64,000 bases of DNA from Desulfobacterales bacterium (GTDB lineage Bacteria > Desulfobacterota > Desulfobacteria > Desulfobacterales > SURF-7): assembly GCA_028277765.1 (NCBI GenBank), contig JANQFQ010000008.1:1-64000 (forward strand). Reading direction: 5' to 3'. Shown here piece after piece: positions 45,792-57,155 of the stretch (position 1 is its first letter; every line of letters starts with the position of its first letter). Both the position numbers and the translations under genes were made by a program. The notes below the pieces were generated by a model. That model did no database searches and was not told the origin of the DNA. It saw only the letters and a program-made list of their open reading frames with translations.

Positions 45792-47261
45792 TTATTTGAT
45801 TAACTTTATAACAATAAAGCCGGTGTTGATTCTTTTAATAAACAACTGAATGGTTTTTCCGGTTTTGATGCTCTTGATGACAGTCTCATAATCCTTAACT
45901 GAAACGATCTTTTTATGATTAATCTCCTTGATAATGTCACCGCGCATGATACCAGCAAGCGCCCCTTTACTGTCCGGTTCCACGGAAACAACAATAACCC
46001 CATCAGTATCGGTGATATTGAATTTCCGCGCGATATCGGTTGTCAGCTTGGTTACCCTGATGCCAAGTTCGTCTTCATGCTCCTTGTCCGGTTGCTTTGA
46101 AGCGATCTTCCCATCATCCCGTTTCGCGATTTTAACATTAAACGTCTTTGTCTTTCCATCACGAACGACTTTTATCTTGGCTTTTTCTCCAACCCCAATG
46201 CCGGCTATAGTGCTTGACAGTTCCCTGCTGGTTTCAACAGTCTTCCCATTAACCGCTATGATAATGTCCTTGGCCTTTATACCGGCAATGTCTGCAGGAT
46301 CACCTTTAAAAACTTCAGTTACTAGCACACCTTTCTGTCCTTTGATGCCGTAGTACTCGGCAAGGTCATCCTTGACATCCTGTATGGCAACACCGAGCCA
46401 TCCCCGAGTAACCTCACCAGCATCCTTCAGTTGCTCGATAATCCCTTTTGCCAGATTGATCGGGATCGCGAAGCCGATGCCCTGATATCCGCCACTCCGG
46501 GAATAAATCGCCGTATTGATCCCAATGACTTCTCCTTGCATATTGAGCAGAGGCCCGCCACTGTTGCCCGGATTAATCGCGGCATCTGTCTGGATAAAAT
46601 CATCATACGGACCCGACCCGATAACCCGCTCTTTAGCGCTTACAATACCGGCGGTTACCGTATGCTCCAGCCCAAAAGGGCTCCCTATGGCGACAACCCA
46701 TTCCCCCACCTTCAGTTTGTCAGAATTGCCGATTTTTATGGAGGGAAGATCTTTGTTCGATTTTATCTTCAGCAGCGCCAGGTCTGTATTAGGATCACGT
46801 CCCACTATCTCGGCGTCAAATTCCTCTTCACTTTTGAGCCTGACCTTGATCATGTCCGCGTTTTCAACCACGTGGTTGTTTGTAACAATATAACCATCCC
46901 TATCAACAATAAATCCAGATCCAAGGCTCTTCTGCTTATACTCCTGTTGCGGAATGTCTCCGAAAAACTTTTCAAAGAAGTCATTGAAAGGATCATCTTT
47001 TCCAAAGGGGCTTCCGAAAAAATGCCTGTACGCCTGGCCCCCGCCCTTTTCAGTCCTTTCAGTCCTGATGTTGACTACAGCAGGGCTGGCGTTCTCCGCT
47101 AGACCGCTGAAACTCCCAGGCACTATAAAAGAATCTTTTACTTCCGGTTTTGCATTCAGTTTTGAATCATGCCCTGTAACAGCTAGCAATATCACAGTGG
47201 TCGCAATAAGTGTTAAAACAATTTTTCCTGCAGCAGCGATTTTTGTTCTGGCAAGCTTCAT
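45792..47261 (-). CDS. htrA: Periplasmic DegP/HtrA-type serine protease
   Basis: 489 residues with an N-terminal signal or anchor (about 10-30). The trypsin-like domain has H130 (TNNHVV), D160 (NTDLALLKI) and S234 (GNSGGPL). Two PDZ domains follow (about 285-375 and 395-485). The aromatic-rich linker after the signal (RHFFGSPFGKDDPFNDFFEK) is typical of DegP LA loops. It degrades or refolds damaged envelope proteins. The gene lies between the DUF1844 gene and ispE. Confidence 0.95.
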   Translation of the reverse strand: MKLARTKIAAAGKIVLTLIATTVILLAVTGHDSKLNAKPEVKDSFIVPGSFSGLAENASPAVVNIRTERTEKGGGQAYRHFFGSPFGKDDPFNDFFEKFFGDIPQQEYKQKSLGSGFIVDRDGYIVTNNHVVENADMIKVRLKSEEEFDAEIVGRDPNTDLALLKIKSNKDLPSIKIGNSDKLKVGEWVVAIGSPFGLEHTVTAGIVSAKERVIGSGPYDDFIQTDAAINPGNSGGPLLNMQGEVIGINTAIYSRSGGYQGIGFAIPINLAKGIIEQLKDAGEVTRGWLGVAIQDVKDDLAEYYGIKGQKGVLVTEVFKGDPADIAGIKAKDIIIAVNGKTVETSRELSSTIAGIGVGEKAKIKVVRDGKTKTFNVKIAKRDDGKIASKQPDKEHEDELGIRVTKLTTDIARKFNITDTDGVIVVSVEPDSKGALAGIMRGDIIKEINHKKIVSVKDYETVIKSIKTGKTIQLFIKRINTGFIVIKLIK

Positions 47262-47304
47262 TATATCGCCTCCCTAAATGTTTATTAAGTAAGAATACGT
47301 GTCG

Positions 47305-47661
47305 TTACGATTTTTCCTTTACATACATCATCCTCAAGTCATGCAGTATACTCTTTAAGAGGTTGTCCTCATCGTCTGTAAGGTTCCCTTTTGTCTTTTC
47401 AGCAAGTATGCCGAGGATATCTATTGTCTGCTTTGCCAGCAGGAGGTTTTTCATTTTTTTGTCGGTACCGGGTTCTTCTACCATCCCCAGATGAACAAGG
47501 GCTGATGAGTTAAGGGAAAAAATAAATGTCGCAAAATTTATTTCCGGGAGTTGCTCTTCACCGCTGAAACCACTTTCTGAAGAAGCGTCTGCCGCTGTTT
47601 CGGTTTTCTTTTCCTCGTCTGGATTGTCCTTTAAAACAAATCCTTTTTCTTCATCTGACAT
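47305..47661 (-). CDS. DUF1844 family protein
   Basis: 118 residues. It has an acidic, disordered N-terminus (1-40), then the conserved INFATFIFSLNSSALVHLG helix and the closing LLKSILHDLRMMYVKEK. No enzymatic function is known. It is common in Desulfobacterota and Acidobacteria near housekeeping genes. It is downstream of serA and upstream of htrA on the same strand. Confidence 0.9.
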   Translation of the reverse strand: MSDEEKGFVLKDNPDEEKKTETAADASSESGFSGEEQLPEINFATFIFSLNSSALVHLGMVEEPGTDKKMKNLLLAKQTIDILGILAEKTKGNLTDDEDNLLKSILHDLRMMYVKEKS

Positions 47662-47782
47662 GTTTTTTTCTCCTGTTTCTATAAAAAAAGCATTTATTAA
47701 AAGTTGTTATATATCCTTGCAGAAAACACCGTTTTTGAAAAATCAATGACGTATACTGTTTCAAAAATGTTGACATAGTTTT

Positions 47783-49366
47783 TTAAATTATAAGGGGTAT
47801 CACGGATTTAACCATTGACAGATCACTCAGTTGCTGAACCATAGTGTCACTCATCGGCACGTCCGTTTGCAGAAAGATGATATTCCTGTCGCCATCTTCT
47901 TCCTGTCCCACATGCATTCTGGCGATATTAATATTATTATTCCCAAGCGTCGACCCGATACTCCCTATTGCTCCGGGTTTATCAAGGTTATGAATGATAG
48001 CAAAAAATCCTTTTTCTATGATCATCTCCAAGTGAAATTTGTTTATCTGAACGACACGAGGTTCATTTTTGCCAAAAATCGTCCCGGCTATGGTTGTTAC
48101 CATATCAGTTGTGATCACTTTTGCGGAAATAAGATTTGTGTAGTTAGCTGATTCAGCCATTGACGTTTCTGTGACTTTAATACCCATATCACTGGCAAAA
48201 ACAGGCGCGTTTACTGAATTAACCTCATCCTTACCCAGTTTCCTTAAAAGCCCTTTTAAAACAGCCGTAGTGACTGGTGAAAGATCAAGTCCCTGAAAGT
48301 CGCCTGAATATTCTAAGACAACTTCCCGGATAGGACCGCTTGACAGCTGTGCCTGAAGGCTGCCAATACCATCAGCGAGTGTTAAAAACGGCTCCAGTTT
48401 CGCCAGAAGGTCACCAGTGACGGAAGGTACATTAACTGCATTAATAACAGTATCATTTTTTAAATACTCAATGATCTGCTGAGCAACCGCCACAGCTACA
48501 TTGGTCTGGGCTTCACGGGTGGATGCGCCCAAGTGAGGCGTGCATATCACATTATCCAGCTCAAAAAGAGGAGATTCTCCTGGAGGTTCGGTTTCAAATA
48601 CATCAAGTGCCGCTCCGCCGACCTTTCCGGATTTTATGGCATCATAAATATCTCCTTCATCAACAATACCGCCCCGGGCGCAATTGATAATCATCACGCC
48701 GTCTTTCATCTGGTCAAAAGCGTCCTTGTTCAAAAGGCCGATGGTGCTTTTCAGCTTTGGAACATGCACGGTAATATAATCTGACCGTCTGTAGAGTTCT
48801 TCCAGAGTGACACTTTCATAACCATCACTATCTATCTTCTCGGGCGTAACAATCGGATCATACACAATCACGTTCATCTTCAATCCCCTGGCCCGGTTTG
48901 CCACAATGGATCCTATGTTTCCGTAGCCGATAACCCCGAGAACCTTGTTGAAGACCTCCCTCCCCTGCAGTCTCTTTTTGTCCCACCTGCCGTCCCGAAG
49001 GGACGATGTCCCCTGGGGAATGTTACGGGTCAGGGACATCATCAGGGAAATGGCGTGTTCAGCTGTTGTGACAACATTTCCGCCAGGCGTGTTCATAACA
49101 GCAACGCCCCGCTTTGTCGCTTCCGGAATATCTACATTATCCAGGCCTATGCCAGCCCTGCCCACAACCTTAAGATTCTCAGCCGCGTCCAGAAGATCTC
49201 CGGTTACTTTTGTAGCGCTCCTGATAATCAGGCCGTCATAACCACCGATAATCGATCTCAATTTCTCAGGTTCCAGACCTGTATTGACATCAACTTCAAT
49301 TCCTTCTTCTTCTTTTAATATCTGTATCCCGGCATCACCGAGATTGTCACTGACAAGAACTTTCAT
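47783..49366 (-). CDS. serA: D-3-phosphoglycerate dehydrogenase, long form
   Basis: 527 residues from ATG 49366, with GGAG 8 nt upstream; an in-frame start at 49384 is less likely. Domains: substrate/NAD-binding part with VIGYGNIGSIVANRARGL and the catalytic H in TPHLGAST (1-310), allosteric ASB domain (about 315-450), and C-terminal ACT domain (about 455-527). It catalyses the first step of serine synthesis, and the ASB+ACT form is usually serine-inhibited. Confidence 0.96.
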   Translation of the reverse strand: MKVLVSDNLGDAGIQILKEEEGIEVDVNTGLEPEKLRSIIGGYDGLIIRSATKVTGDLLDAAENLKVVGRAGIGLDNVDIPEATKRGVAVMNTPGGNVVTTAEHAISLMMSLTRNIPQGTSSLRDGRWDKKRLQGREVFNKVLGVIGYGNIGSIVANRARGLKMNVIVYDPIVTPEKIDSDGYESVTLEELYRRSDYITVHVPKLKSTIGLLNKDAFDQMKDGVMIINCARGGIVDEGDIYDAIKSGKVGGAALDVFETEPPGESPLFELDNVICTPHLGASTREAQTNVAVAVAQQIIEYLKNDTVINAVNVPSVTGDLLAKLEPFLTLADGIGSLQAQLSSGPIREVVLEYSGDFQGLDLSPVTTAVLKGLLRKLGKDEVNSVNAPVFASDMGIKVTETSMAESANYTNLISAKVITTDMVTTIAGTIFGKNEPRVVQINKFHLEMIIEKGFFAIIHNLDKPGAIGSIGSTLGNNNINIARMHVGQEEDGDRNIIFLQTDVPMSDTMVQQLSDLSMVKSVIPLII

Positions 49367-49661
49367 ACCTCTGCTCCTTAACATCCCAACCTGCGGATGG
49401 ATTTTTTATTTTTTTATAAAATCAATAGGTTAAAATCATAGCGCCTATCTTCAGAAAAAAACGCCACCTATCTGCTTATTGATAAACAGACAATATCTTA
49501 TAAAAAAAAACTTCTAAAACAGCAAGTATATAATTGCCTATTTGAATAACAGGTTTTAGGCAAACCTTATGTTGACAAACCGATGTTTTGTGATTAAAGA
49601 AGCACCTTAGGAATAAACGTGGCAAAACTTTATAAAAAACTAATTTTTTTTTGTTTTTTAT

Positions 49662-49737
49662 GCCCCCGTAGCTCAGTGGATAGAGCACTGGATTCCTAAT
49701 CCAGGTGCCGCAAGTTCGATCCTTGCCGGGGGCACCA
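49662..49737 (+). tRNA. tRNA-Arg (anticodon CCT)
   Basis: 76 nt with encoded CCA. The acceptor GCCCCCG pairs with CGGGGGC. The anticodon loop TTCCTAA sits between CTGGA and TCCAG. The T arm GCAAGTTCGATCCTTGC is complete. Confidence 0.97.
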
Positions 49738-50121
49738 TACCTCTCTTTTTACTCTCAAAAACCTCACGACATATGCTGGATGCCCTACAATTATAATCCT
49801 GCTCGAGAAGAGTTTAATATTGTATTATTATTTAATCAGGTGGTCCATAATTATTTTGCTTTGAACAAATAGTTTACCGAAAGCAACTTCTTTGTATGAA
49901 ATAAATTTCTATTAAATAACTCTCCCCCACCCCCTCTTTGAAAAGAGGGGAGCAAATCTTCCCCCTTTTACTAAGGGGGATCGAGGGGATTTTTCTGAAA
50001 CAGTAAATATTTCATGCTTCGTTGTGATCTTTCGAACATGGTAGTTTATGAGAAATGCGGACACAATTGTCTCATTGACTTGGATCTGGATTTCTGCCAA
50101 TAATTAAAATGAGAATTGTCA
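49738..50121. other. Intergenic region between tRNA-Arg and tRNA-Pro
   Basis: 384 bp without a gene. The left half is AT-rich and featureless. The right half is repeat family A copy 2 (49921-50061). Confidence 0.6.
49921..50061 (+). repeat. Dispersed repeat family A, copy 2
   Basis: 141 bp matching 22017-22158 in the same orientation with scattered substitutions. It keeps both nested palindromes and the conserved right-hand tail. It lies between two tRNA genes, a common landing area for small mobile elements. Confidence 0.85.
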
Positions 50122-50198
<77 letters not shown>

Positions 50199-50323
50199 AC
50201 ATCATGATGCAGGAGGATTAGCATTAAAACTATTGCAAGTCAAGTACACAGTAAACACTGGAAGCCATCACATGGAACAGGCATGATACCTGAAACAAGC
50301 ATGGCACTGTGGTGGGAAAGAAC

Positions 50324-51250
50324 ATGAACAGCCAGATAAGAAAAACACTTCCAAAACCATTAATACCGGGTGACACTATCGGCATCGTCGCCCCGGCCAG
50401 TCCGTTTGACAGGGACAAATTTCATAAGGGGATCATTGTTTTGGAGAAGATGGGATATAAGATCTTTATCCCTGAAGGTGTTTATAAGGAAGACATGTAC
50501 CTTGCGGGAACTGATGAGGAGCGTTCCGACCTCCTTAACAGTCTTTTCATGGATAAAACGATCAAAGGGATTATTAGTGCCCGGGGCGGTTTCGGTTCCA
50601 TACGGATATTGTCATCTCTCGATTATGAAGTCATACAGAAAAATCCCAAAATCTTTATCGGTTTCAGTGATATTACCGCCCTTCTGTCTGTTCTGAATAC
50701 AAGATGCGGTCTGGTAACATTTCACGGTCCTATGGTGACAACTCTTGGCAAAGCCGATAGCAAAACCAGGGAATCATTTCTTAAATCCATAACCTTAAAT
50801 CAAAAAATTAAAATCACGCCAACACCCGGTGACACACTTAAATCAGGCTCTGCCGTGGGAATGGTTGCAGGTGGCAATCTCACTACTTTATGCCATCTTG
50901 TAGGGACCCCTTTTCAGCCCTGTTTTAAAAATAACATACTCATTCTCGAAGACATCGGGGAAGCGCCATACAAAATTGACAGAATGCTGATACAGATGAA
51001 ACTGGCAGGGTGCTTTGAAGGGGTGGCGGGAATGGCCCTCGGTTCTTTTAAAGATTGCGGAGAGGCTGACCAGATCTATAAAATTTTTGAAAAAATATTC
51101 AGGGAAGACAGCTTTCCCATTCTCGCTGGTTTTGGTATCGGCCATGGAAGAATGAACCTCACCTTCCCGGTAGGCATAAAGGCCACCCTTGACGCTGACA
51201 GGCATTTGCTCCTGTATCATGAACCGGCCATCAGTGCCGTTGATGATTAA
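50324..51250 (+). CDS. LD-carboxypeptidase, peptidase family S66
   Basis: 308 residues from ATG 50324, preceded by GGGAAAG; an upstream in-frame alternative at 50309 adds five residues. The triad positions fit the family: S115 in GFSDIT, a Glu in LEDIGEAPYKIDR (E210 or E214) and H275 in GHGRMNLTFPVG. It has no signal peptide. LD-carboxypeptidases remove the terminal D-Ala from murein tetrapeptides during cytoplasmic recycling. The neighbourhood of cell-wall genes downstream agrees with this. Confidence 0.9.
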   Translation: MNSQIRKTLPKPLIPGDTIGIVAPASPFDRDKFHKGIIVLEKMGYKIFIPEGVYKEDMYLAGTDEERSDLLNSLFMDKTIKGIISARGGFGSIRILSSLDYEVIQKNPKIFIGFSDITALLSVLNTRCGLVTFHGPMVTTLGKADSKTRESFLKSITLNQKIKITPTPGDTLKSGSAVGMVAGGNLTTLCHLVGTPFQPCFKNNILILEDIGEAPYKIDRMLIQMKLAGCFEGVAGMALGSFKDCGEADQIYKIFEKIFREDSFPILAGFGIGHGRMNLTFPVGIKATLDADRHLLLYHEPAISAVDD

Positions 51251-51319
51251 TCTTTTTAAAATAGCACACGGATGGCACGGATGTGACGGATTTACACGGA
51301 TAATAAATGGTAGAACACA

Positions 51320-51358
51320 TTAACTTAAGGCACTTGTAACTTATAACTTAAGGCACTT
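51320..51358 (+). repeat. Dispersed repeat family B, copy 2
   Basis: 39 bp, one mismatch to 38731-38769, same orientation, between the LD-carboxypeptidase and serine-hydrolase genes. Confidence 0.85.
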
Positions 51359-51428
51359 TGTTTCTTCACCTGAACATGACCGATGTACCGGACTATTCTT
51401 TTATGCTGCAACAGGGCAAACAACTATT

Positions 51429-52514
51429 ATGAAAAAAGTAGACAAACTTATGAAGCAAGCCGTGGCTGACAGGGTTTTCCCCGGAGGTGTTCTGCTTGTT
51501 TCAAAAGAAAACAGAATCCTTTTTTTTGAAGCATATGGTGAGTCTGACATCTATTCAAAATCTCTAGTAACAACCGAAACGGTTTTCGACCTTGCGTCTC
51601 TGACGAAACCTCTTGCCACCGTACCTGCTATCATCATGCTGGTTCAGGATAACCGGCTCGCTCTGACCGACAAACTAGGACAGATCCTTCCGGACTTTGC
51701 CAATACCGATAAAGCAGATATATCCATCAGAAATCTTCTCTGCCATAATTCAGGACTACCTGACTACCAACCTTATTATAAAATACTTCGGAAACACCAT
51801 GCCGATGATCGAAAACAGGAACTACAAAAACTGCTGGTCAAAGAACCGTCTGAATATCCAAAAAAAGAGCGGACCGTTTACAGCGATATCGGGTTTATGA
51901 TCCTTGAATGGATTGTTGAAGCAGTATCAGGACACCGCCTTGACAGTTTCACGGAACGAGAAATATACAAACCTATTGGGCTGAACAATCTCTTTTTCAT
52001 AGATCTCAACATCCAGGGCGCTTCACTTCCATTTGACAGCAGGAACATTGCCGCAACTGAACGCTGTCCATGGCGGAAAATTCTACTTAAAGCCAAAGTG
52101 CATGATGATAACGCTTTTGTTTCCGGCGGTATCGGCGGGCACGCAGGCCTGTTCGGCACTGCGGTTGATGTGCATAACCTTCTGTCTGAAATCATATCCG
52201 TGTTTCACGGACAAGGAACTACTGGCGTATTTCAAACCGAAATCATCCGTCTTTTTTTAACAAAACAAAAGGACTCGGAAAGGGCACTCGGCTTTGACAC
52301 GCCCTGTGCCGAAAATCCAAGCTGCGGCCGTTATTTCTCCGAAAATACGGTGGGGCATCTCGGCTTTACAGGTGTATCGTTCTGGATCGACCTGGACAGG
52401 TCCATAACCGTCATCCTATTGACGAACCGTGTGCACCCATCACGGGACAACGAACGTATCAAAACGTTCAGACCTGTACTTCATGATGCGGTAATGGAGA
52501 CCCTGCTTCACTGA
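51429..52514 (+). CDS. Serine hydrolase of the beta-lactamase/class C PBP family
   Basis: 361 residues. The nucleophile motif S57-L-T-K60 and the second motif Y151-S-D are present; the third (KTG-like) is less clear, near GHLGFTG. It lacks a signal peptide, so it is probably cytoplasmic or uses another route. Family members include D-aminopeptidases, esterases and cell-wall peptidases. Following an LD-carboxypeptidase gene, a role in muropeptide recycling is plausible. No strong Shine-Dalgarno is seen. Confidence 0.82.
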   Translation: MKKVDKLMKQAVADRVFPGGVLLVSKENRILFFEAYGESDIYSKSLVTTETVFDLASLTKPLATVPAIIMLVQDNRLALTDKLGQILPDFANTDKADISIRNLLCHNSGLPDYQPYYKILRKHHADDRKQELQKLLVKEPSEYPKKERTVYSDIGFMILEWIVEAVSGHRLDSFTEREIYKPIGLNNLFFIDLNIQGASLPFDSRNIAATERCPWRKILLKAKVHDDNAFVSGGIGGHAGLFGTAVDVHNLLSEIISVFHGQGTTGVFQTEIIRLFLTKQKDSERALGFDTPCAENPSCGRYFSENTVGHLGFTGVSFWIDLDRSITVILLTNRVHPSRDNERIKTFRPVLHDAVMETLLH

Positions 52515-53905
<1,391 letters not shown>

Positions 53906-53909
53906 ATTC

Positions 53910-54743
53910 ATGTTCCCTAAAAAAATTGTTATGATTGCCGGTTTGATCCTTTTGATCGTTGCAGGCATCATCTTTTTATCAATAGCCGTCCGGAACCCAT
54001 CCCTTTCTTCTGGTGCAAAAAAGATAGCCATCGCCTTTTTAGGCCCTTTCCAGGGATCTGCAACACAGGTGGTCCGTTCTGCCAGAAATGTCTGGAAGCA
54101 TTATTTCTCCCTTGTCTCAACAGCAAAAGAGAATGACCGGCTGAAAAAAGAATTGAGCCTAGCCGTAAAACACGACAACCTGTATAAAGAGACAAAGCTT
54201 TCAAATGAAAGGCTCCGTAAGCTTCTAAATTTCAAAAAATCGAAATTGGATAAAGTCGTCGCAGCTGAAGTGATCAGCAAAGATCCGTCCACGTGGTTCA
54301 AAACCATCATCATTGACAAGGGAGAAGCAGACAATGTGTCAAAGGGCATGCCTGTTGTTGTTCATGAAGGTATTGCCGGGCAGATTGTCGATACGTCACC
54401 CTTTTACTCAAAAGTATTGCTAATTATTGATCAGAACAGTGCTGTTGATGCTCTGGTGCAAAGATCAAGAGCAACGGGTATCATCAAGGGGAGATCAACC
54501 GGTTATTGTGTTTTTGATTATGTTTTGCGAAAGCATGATGTACATACCGGAGATATTGTTGTTACATCCGGGCTTGACGGCGTGTATCCAAAGGGCCTTC
54601 GAATAGGACATATTACCGAAATTGTAAGACGTAACTCTGGTATGTTTCAGGAAGTGACGGTAGAGCCGTTTGTCGATTTTGAAAAACTTGAAGAAGTGTT
54701 GATCGTACTTCACTCTCAGGAAAAAGGACAGGCCAAAAAATGA
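53910..54743 (+). CDS. mreC: Rod shape-determining protein MreC
   Basis: 277 residues: one N-terminal membrane helix (about 5-28), a coiled coil (about 65-105), and two periplasmic beta domains with GVVG-like repeats (GIAGQIVDTSPFYSKVLLI, DIVVTSGLDGVYPKGLRIG). It bridges MreB and the PBP2/RodA pair. It is 4 bp after mreB and overlaps mreD by 4 bp. Confidence 0.95.
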   Translation: MFPKKIVMIAGLILLIVAGIIFLSIAVRNPSLSSGAKKIAIAFLGPFQGSATQVVRSARNVWKHYFSLVSTAKENDRLKKELSLAVKHDNLYKETKLSNERLRKLLNFKKSKLDKVVAAEVISKDPSTWFKTIIIDKGEADNVSKGMPVVVHEGIAGQIVDTSPFYSKVLLIIDQNSAVDALVQRSRATGIIKGRSTGYCVFDYVLRKHDVHTGDIVVTSGLDGVYPKGLRIGHITEIVRRNSGMFQEVTVEPFVDFEKLEEVLIVLHSQEKGQAKK

Positions 54744-55267
54744 TCCATCTGTTTTTTTATTTATGCGTCGGTCTTTTCCTTATACTGACCCAGACAACTG
54801 CATCCCCTTACCTGCCTATTCCTGAAAACAGTTACGACCTTACAGCCATATGTATTTTTTACCTCGGTATTTACCGACCGTTTTCAGAAGGCATATCTGT
54901 TATTATGGTACTCGGCTTTATAATGGATTCAATATCAGGAACCCCTTTTGGCCTCTATATTACAATATATTTCTGGCTCTATCTCGGCATCAAATGGCTG
55001 CTGCAGTATCTACATGGGGGCAGCTTAATCACACTGCCGCTGGTCGTTGCGCTGGGCATTTTGGTTGAAAATATTTTTATCATGAGCACATCGGCCGTCA
55101 TGTTTCCGGACTGGACACTATCAATGTATATCGTTCGAAAAATTGCTTATCAGGTACTGTTTGCCGCGTGCACAGCCCCCCTGATCATAATGCTAATAAA
55201 AACCGTTCACCTGAGACTGGCCGGAATGATTTACGGCTTCTATGATAAGGAAAACGGCCAGGATTAA
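54740..55267 (+). CDS. mreD: Rod shape-determining protein MreD
   Basis: 175 residues, about five membrane helices, with the typical N-terminal polar/hydrophobic pattern (TQTTASPYLPI) and GFIMDSISGTPFGLY block. It overlaps mreC by 4 bp (ATGA). It is part of the elongasome membrane core. Confidence 0.92.
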   Translation: MIHLFFYLCVGLFLILTQTTASPYLPIPENSYDLTAICIFYLGIYRPFSEGISVIMVLGFIMDSISGTPFGLYITIYFWLYLGIKWLLQYLHGGSLITLPLVVALGILVENIFIMSTSAVMFPDWTLSMYIVRKIAYQVLFAACTAPLIIMLIKTVHLRLAGMIYGFYDKENGQD

Positions 55268-57122
55268 CTCGCTGAGGGCGACCTTGAAACAATATTTACA
55301 TGCCGCGAACACTGACTGGTATAATCAACGTCTAGCGGGACTGATGCTGTGGGTCCTGGTCGCATTTGCTGTGCTTATCATACGGCTCTTTTATCTGCAG
55401 GTTATCGAAGGGAGAGAGTTCCGACGTCTTTCGGAAAACAACTGCATAAGGCTTCAGAGTGTCCCTCCACAAAGAGGGTTAATATATGATCGTAACAGGA
55501 AACTATTGGTGGATAACCGCCCTTCGTTTGATTTAAGTATTATACCTAAAGACGCACACCCGATCAAACAAACCTTAAATAAACTGGCCCACTTAACTGG
55601 TATTCCCTTAAAAACATTTGAGACAAAGGTTTCTGGCAAAAAAGGGATACTCGCTTATAAATCTGTCCTTTTAAAAAAAGATATCGGACGAGATATGCTG
55701 GCCGTCATAGAAGTCCATAAATTTGATCTGCCGGGTGTGACGGTCGATATCCGACCACTGCGTCATTATATTACTGGCCACTGCGCTTCTCATCTGCTTG
55801 GGTATTTGAGTGAAATAAACGCTGAGGAACTTAAAAACGAACAATATAAAGGCTACAGGCCTGGTGACTTTATCGGCAAATTCGGCATAGAAAAAAAATA
55901 TGAGAAGGCGTTAAGGGGTGAGCGCGGCGGGCGACAGGTAGAAGTTAATGTCACAGGACAGGTTGTAAGGATCCTTAAAACAGTCGGTGCGATACCTGGT
56001 GACAACATTGTTCTTACTATCGATGAAATACTTCAGAAAAAAGCCGAAAATTTATTAAAGGACAAAGCGGGCTCAGTTGTCGCGATGATCCCTGCTACTG
56101 GGGAAATCCTTGTTTTCGCCAGCAGCCCTTCCTTTAACCAGAATGCCTTTGTCAGCGGAATGACACATAAACAGTGGAATGCCCTTGTATCTAATCCATT
56201 GAGACCTATGGAAAACAAAACAATCCAGGCGGAATATCCGCCGGCGTCTGTTTATAAAATTATTACCGCTATCGCCGGTCTGGAAGAGGGAATTATTGAT
56301 AAAAACACCAAGGTTAAATGTCAAGGATACTATAAATACGGCAACAGGAACCCGCGATGCTGGAAGAAATACGGGCACGGCACTGTTAACCTCGTTGATG
56401 CTCTGGCCCAATCATGTGATGTGTTTTTTTATCAGACAGGTCACAAACTCGGTGTAGACAAAATGGCGGAATACGCTAAGGCCTGCGGACTGGGAAAACA
56501 TACGGGGATTAATCTTGATCATGAAGCGCAAGGTCTTGTGCCGACAAAGGAATGGAAAGAGAAACGCTTTAAGTCTCAATGGCTGGGCGGTGAGACTCTA
56601 TCGGTGTCTATTGGCCAGGGATCCAACTTGGTAACCCCTTTACAGATGCTTTCCCTGATTTCCGCGGTTGCGAATAACGGCACCATCGTAAAACCCCAGG
56701 TAGTTAAATCGATTGAAACAATCGAAAGAATTGTTTTGGAAAAAAGCAAAATTGAAACCAGCAAAAAGCTTCCAGTAAGTGCGGAGAACCTTGAACTTAT
56801 TAAAAAGGGGCTTTGGAAGGTTGTCAATGCGAGGAAAGGAACAGCTTGGAACATCAGAGCTAAAGGGATCGATGTCAGCGGCAAAACAGGAACAGCACAG
56901 GTTGTGAGCAGCCGGCAGGATGAAGATGAAGACGAAGAAAATATACCGTTAAAATTAAAACCCCATGCTTGGTTTGTTGCGTACGCTCCTACGTCAAAAC
57001 CTGAAATAGCTATAGCGGTCATTGTGGAGCATGGGGGGCACGGTTCAAGATCTGCTGCACCTATTGCTGCCGATATCATCAAAACATATCTGGCCGGAAA
57101 AGAGAGCCCGGATAAAAAGTGA
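55242..57122 (+). CDS. mrdA: Penicillin-binding protein 2 (transpeptidase)
   Basis: 626 residues from ATG 55242. A TTG at 55284 behind GAGGG is an alternative, because the ATG start lies 26 bp inside mreD. One membrane helix (about 32-52), a dimerisation/pedestal domain, then the transpeptidase with S336-V-Y-K, SCD as the second motif and K548-T-G. It crosslinks peptidoglycan during elongation with RodA and is the target of beta-lactams such as mecillinam. The order mreD-mrdA-rodA is classical. Confidence 0.96.
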   Translation: MIRKTARINSLRATLKQYLHAANTDWYNQRLAGLMLWVLVAFAVLIIRLFYLQVIEGREFRRLSENNCIRLQSVPPQRGLIYDRNRKLLVDNRPSFDLSIIPKDAHPIKQTLNKLAHLTGIPLKTFETKVSGKKGILAYKSVLLKKDIGRDMLAVIEVHKFDLPGVTVDIRPLRHYITGHCASHLLGYLSEINAEELKNEQYKGYRPGDFIGKFGIEKKYEKALRGERGGRQVEVNVTGQVVRILKTVGAIPGDNIVLTIDEILQKKAENLLKDKAGSVVAMIPATGEILVFASSPSFNQNAFVSGMTHKQWNALVSNPLRPMENKTIQAEYPPASVYKIITAIAGLEEGIIDKNTKVKCQGYYKYGNRNPRCWKKYGHGTVNLVDALAQSCDVFFYQTGHKLGVDKMAEYAKACGLGKHTGINLDHEAQGLVPTKEWKEKRFKSQWLGGETLSVSIGQGSNLVTPLQMLSLISAVANNGTIVKPQVVKSIETIERIVLEKSKIETSKKLPVSAENLELIKKGLWKVVNARKGTAWNIRAKGIDVSGKTGTAQVVSSRQDEDEDEENIPLKLKPHAWFVAYAPTSKPEIAIAVIVEHGGHGSRSAAPIAADIIKTYLAGKESPDKK

Positions 57123-57155
57123 TATATACGTTATACTAAATGGGAAAAAGAATTT

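Noticed and set aside
49476-49688. 70-codon minus-strand ORF
   Set aside because: Overlaps tRNA-Arg and is low complexity.
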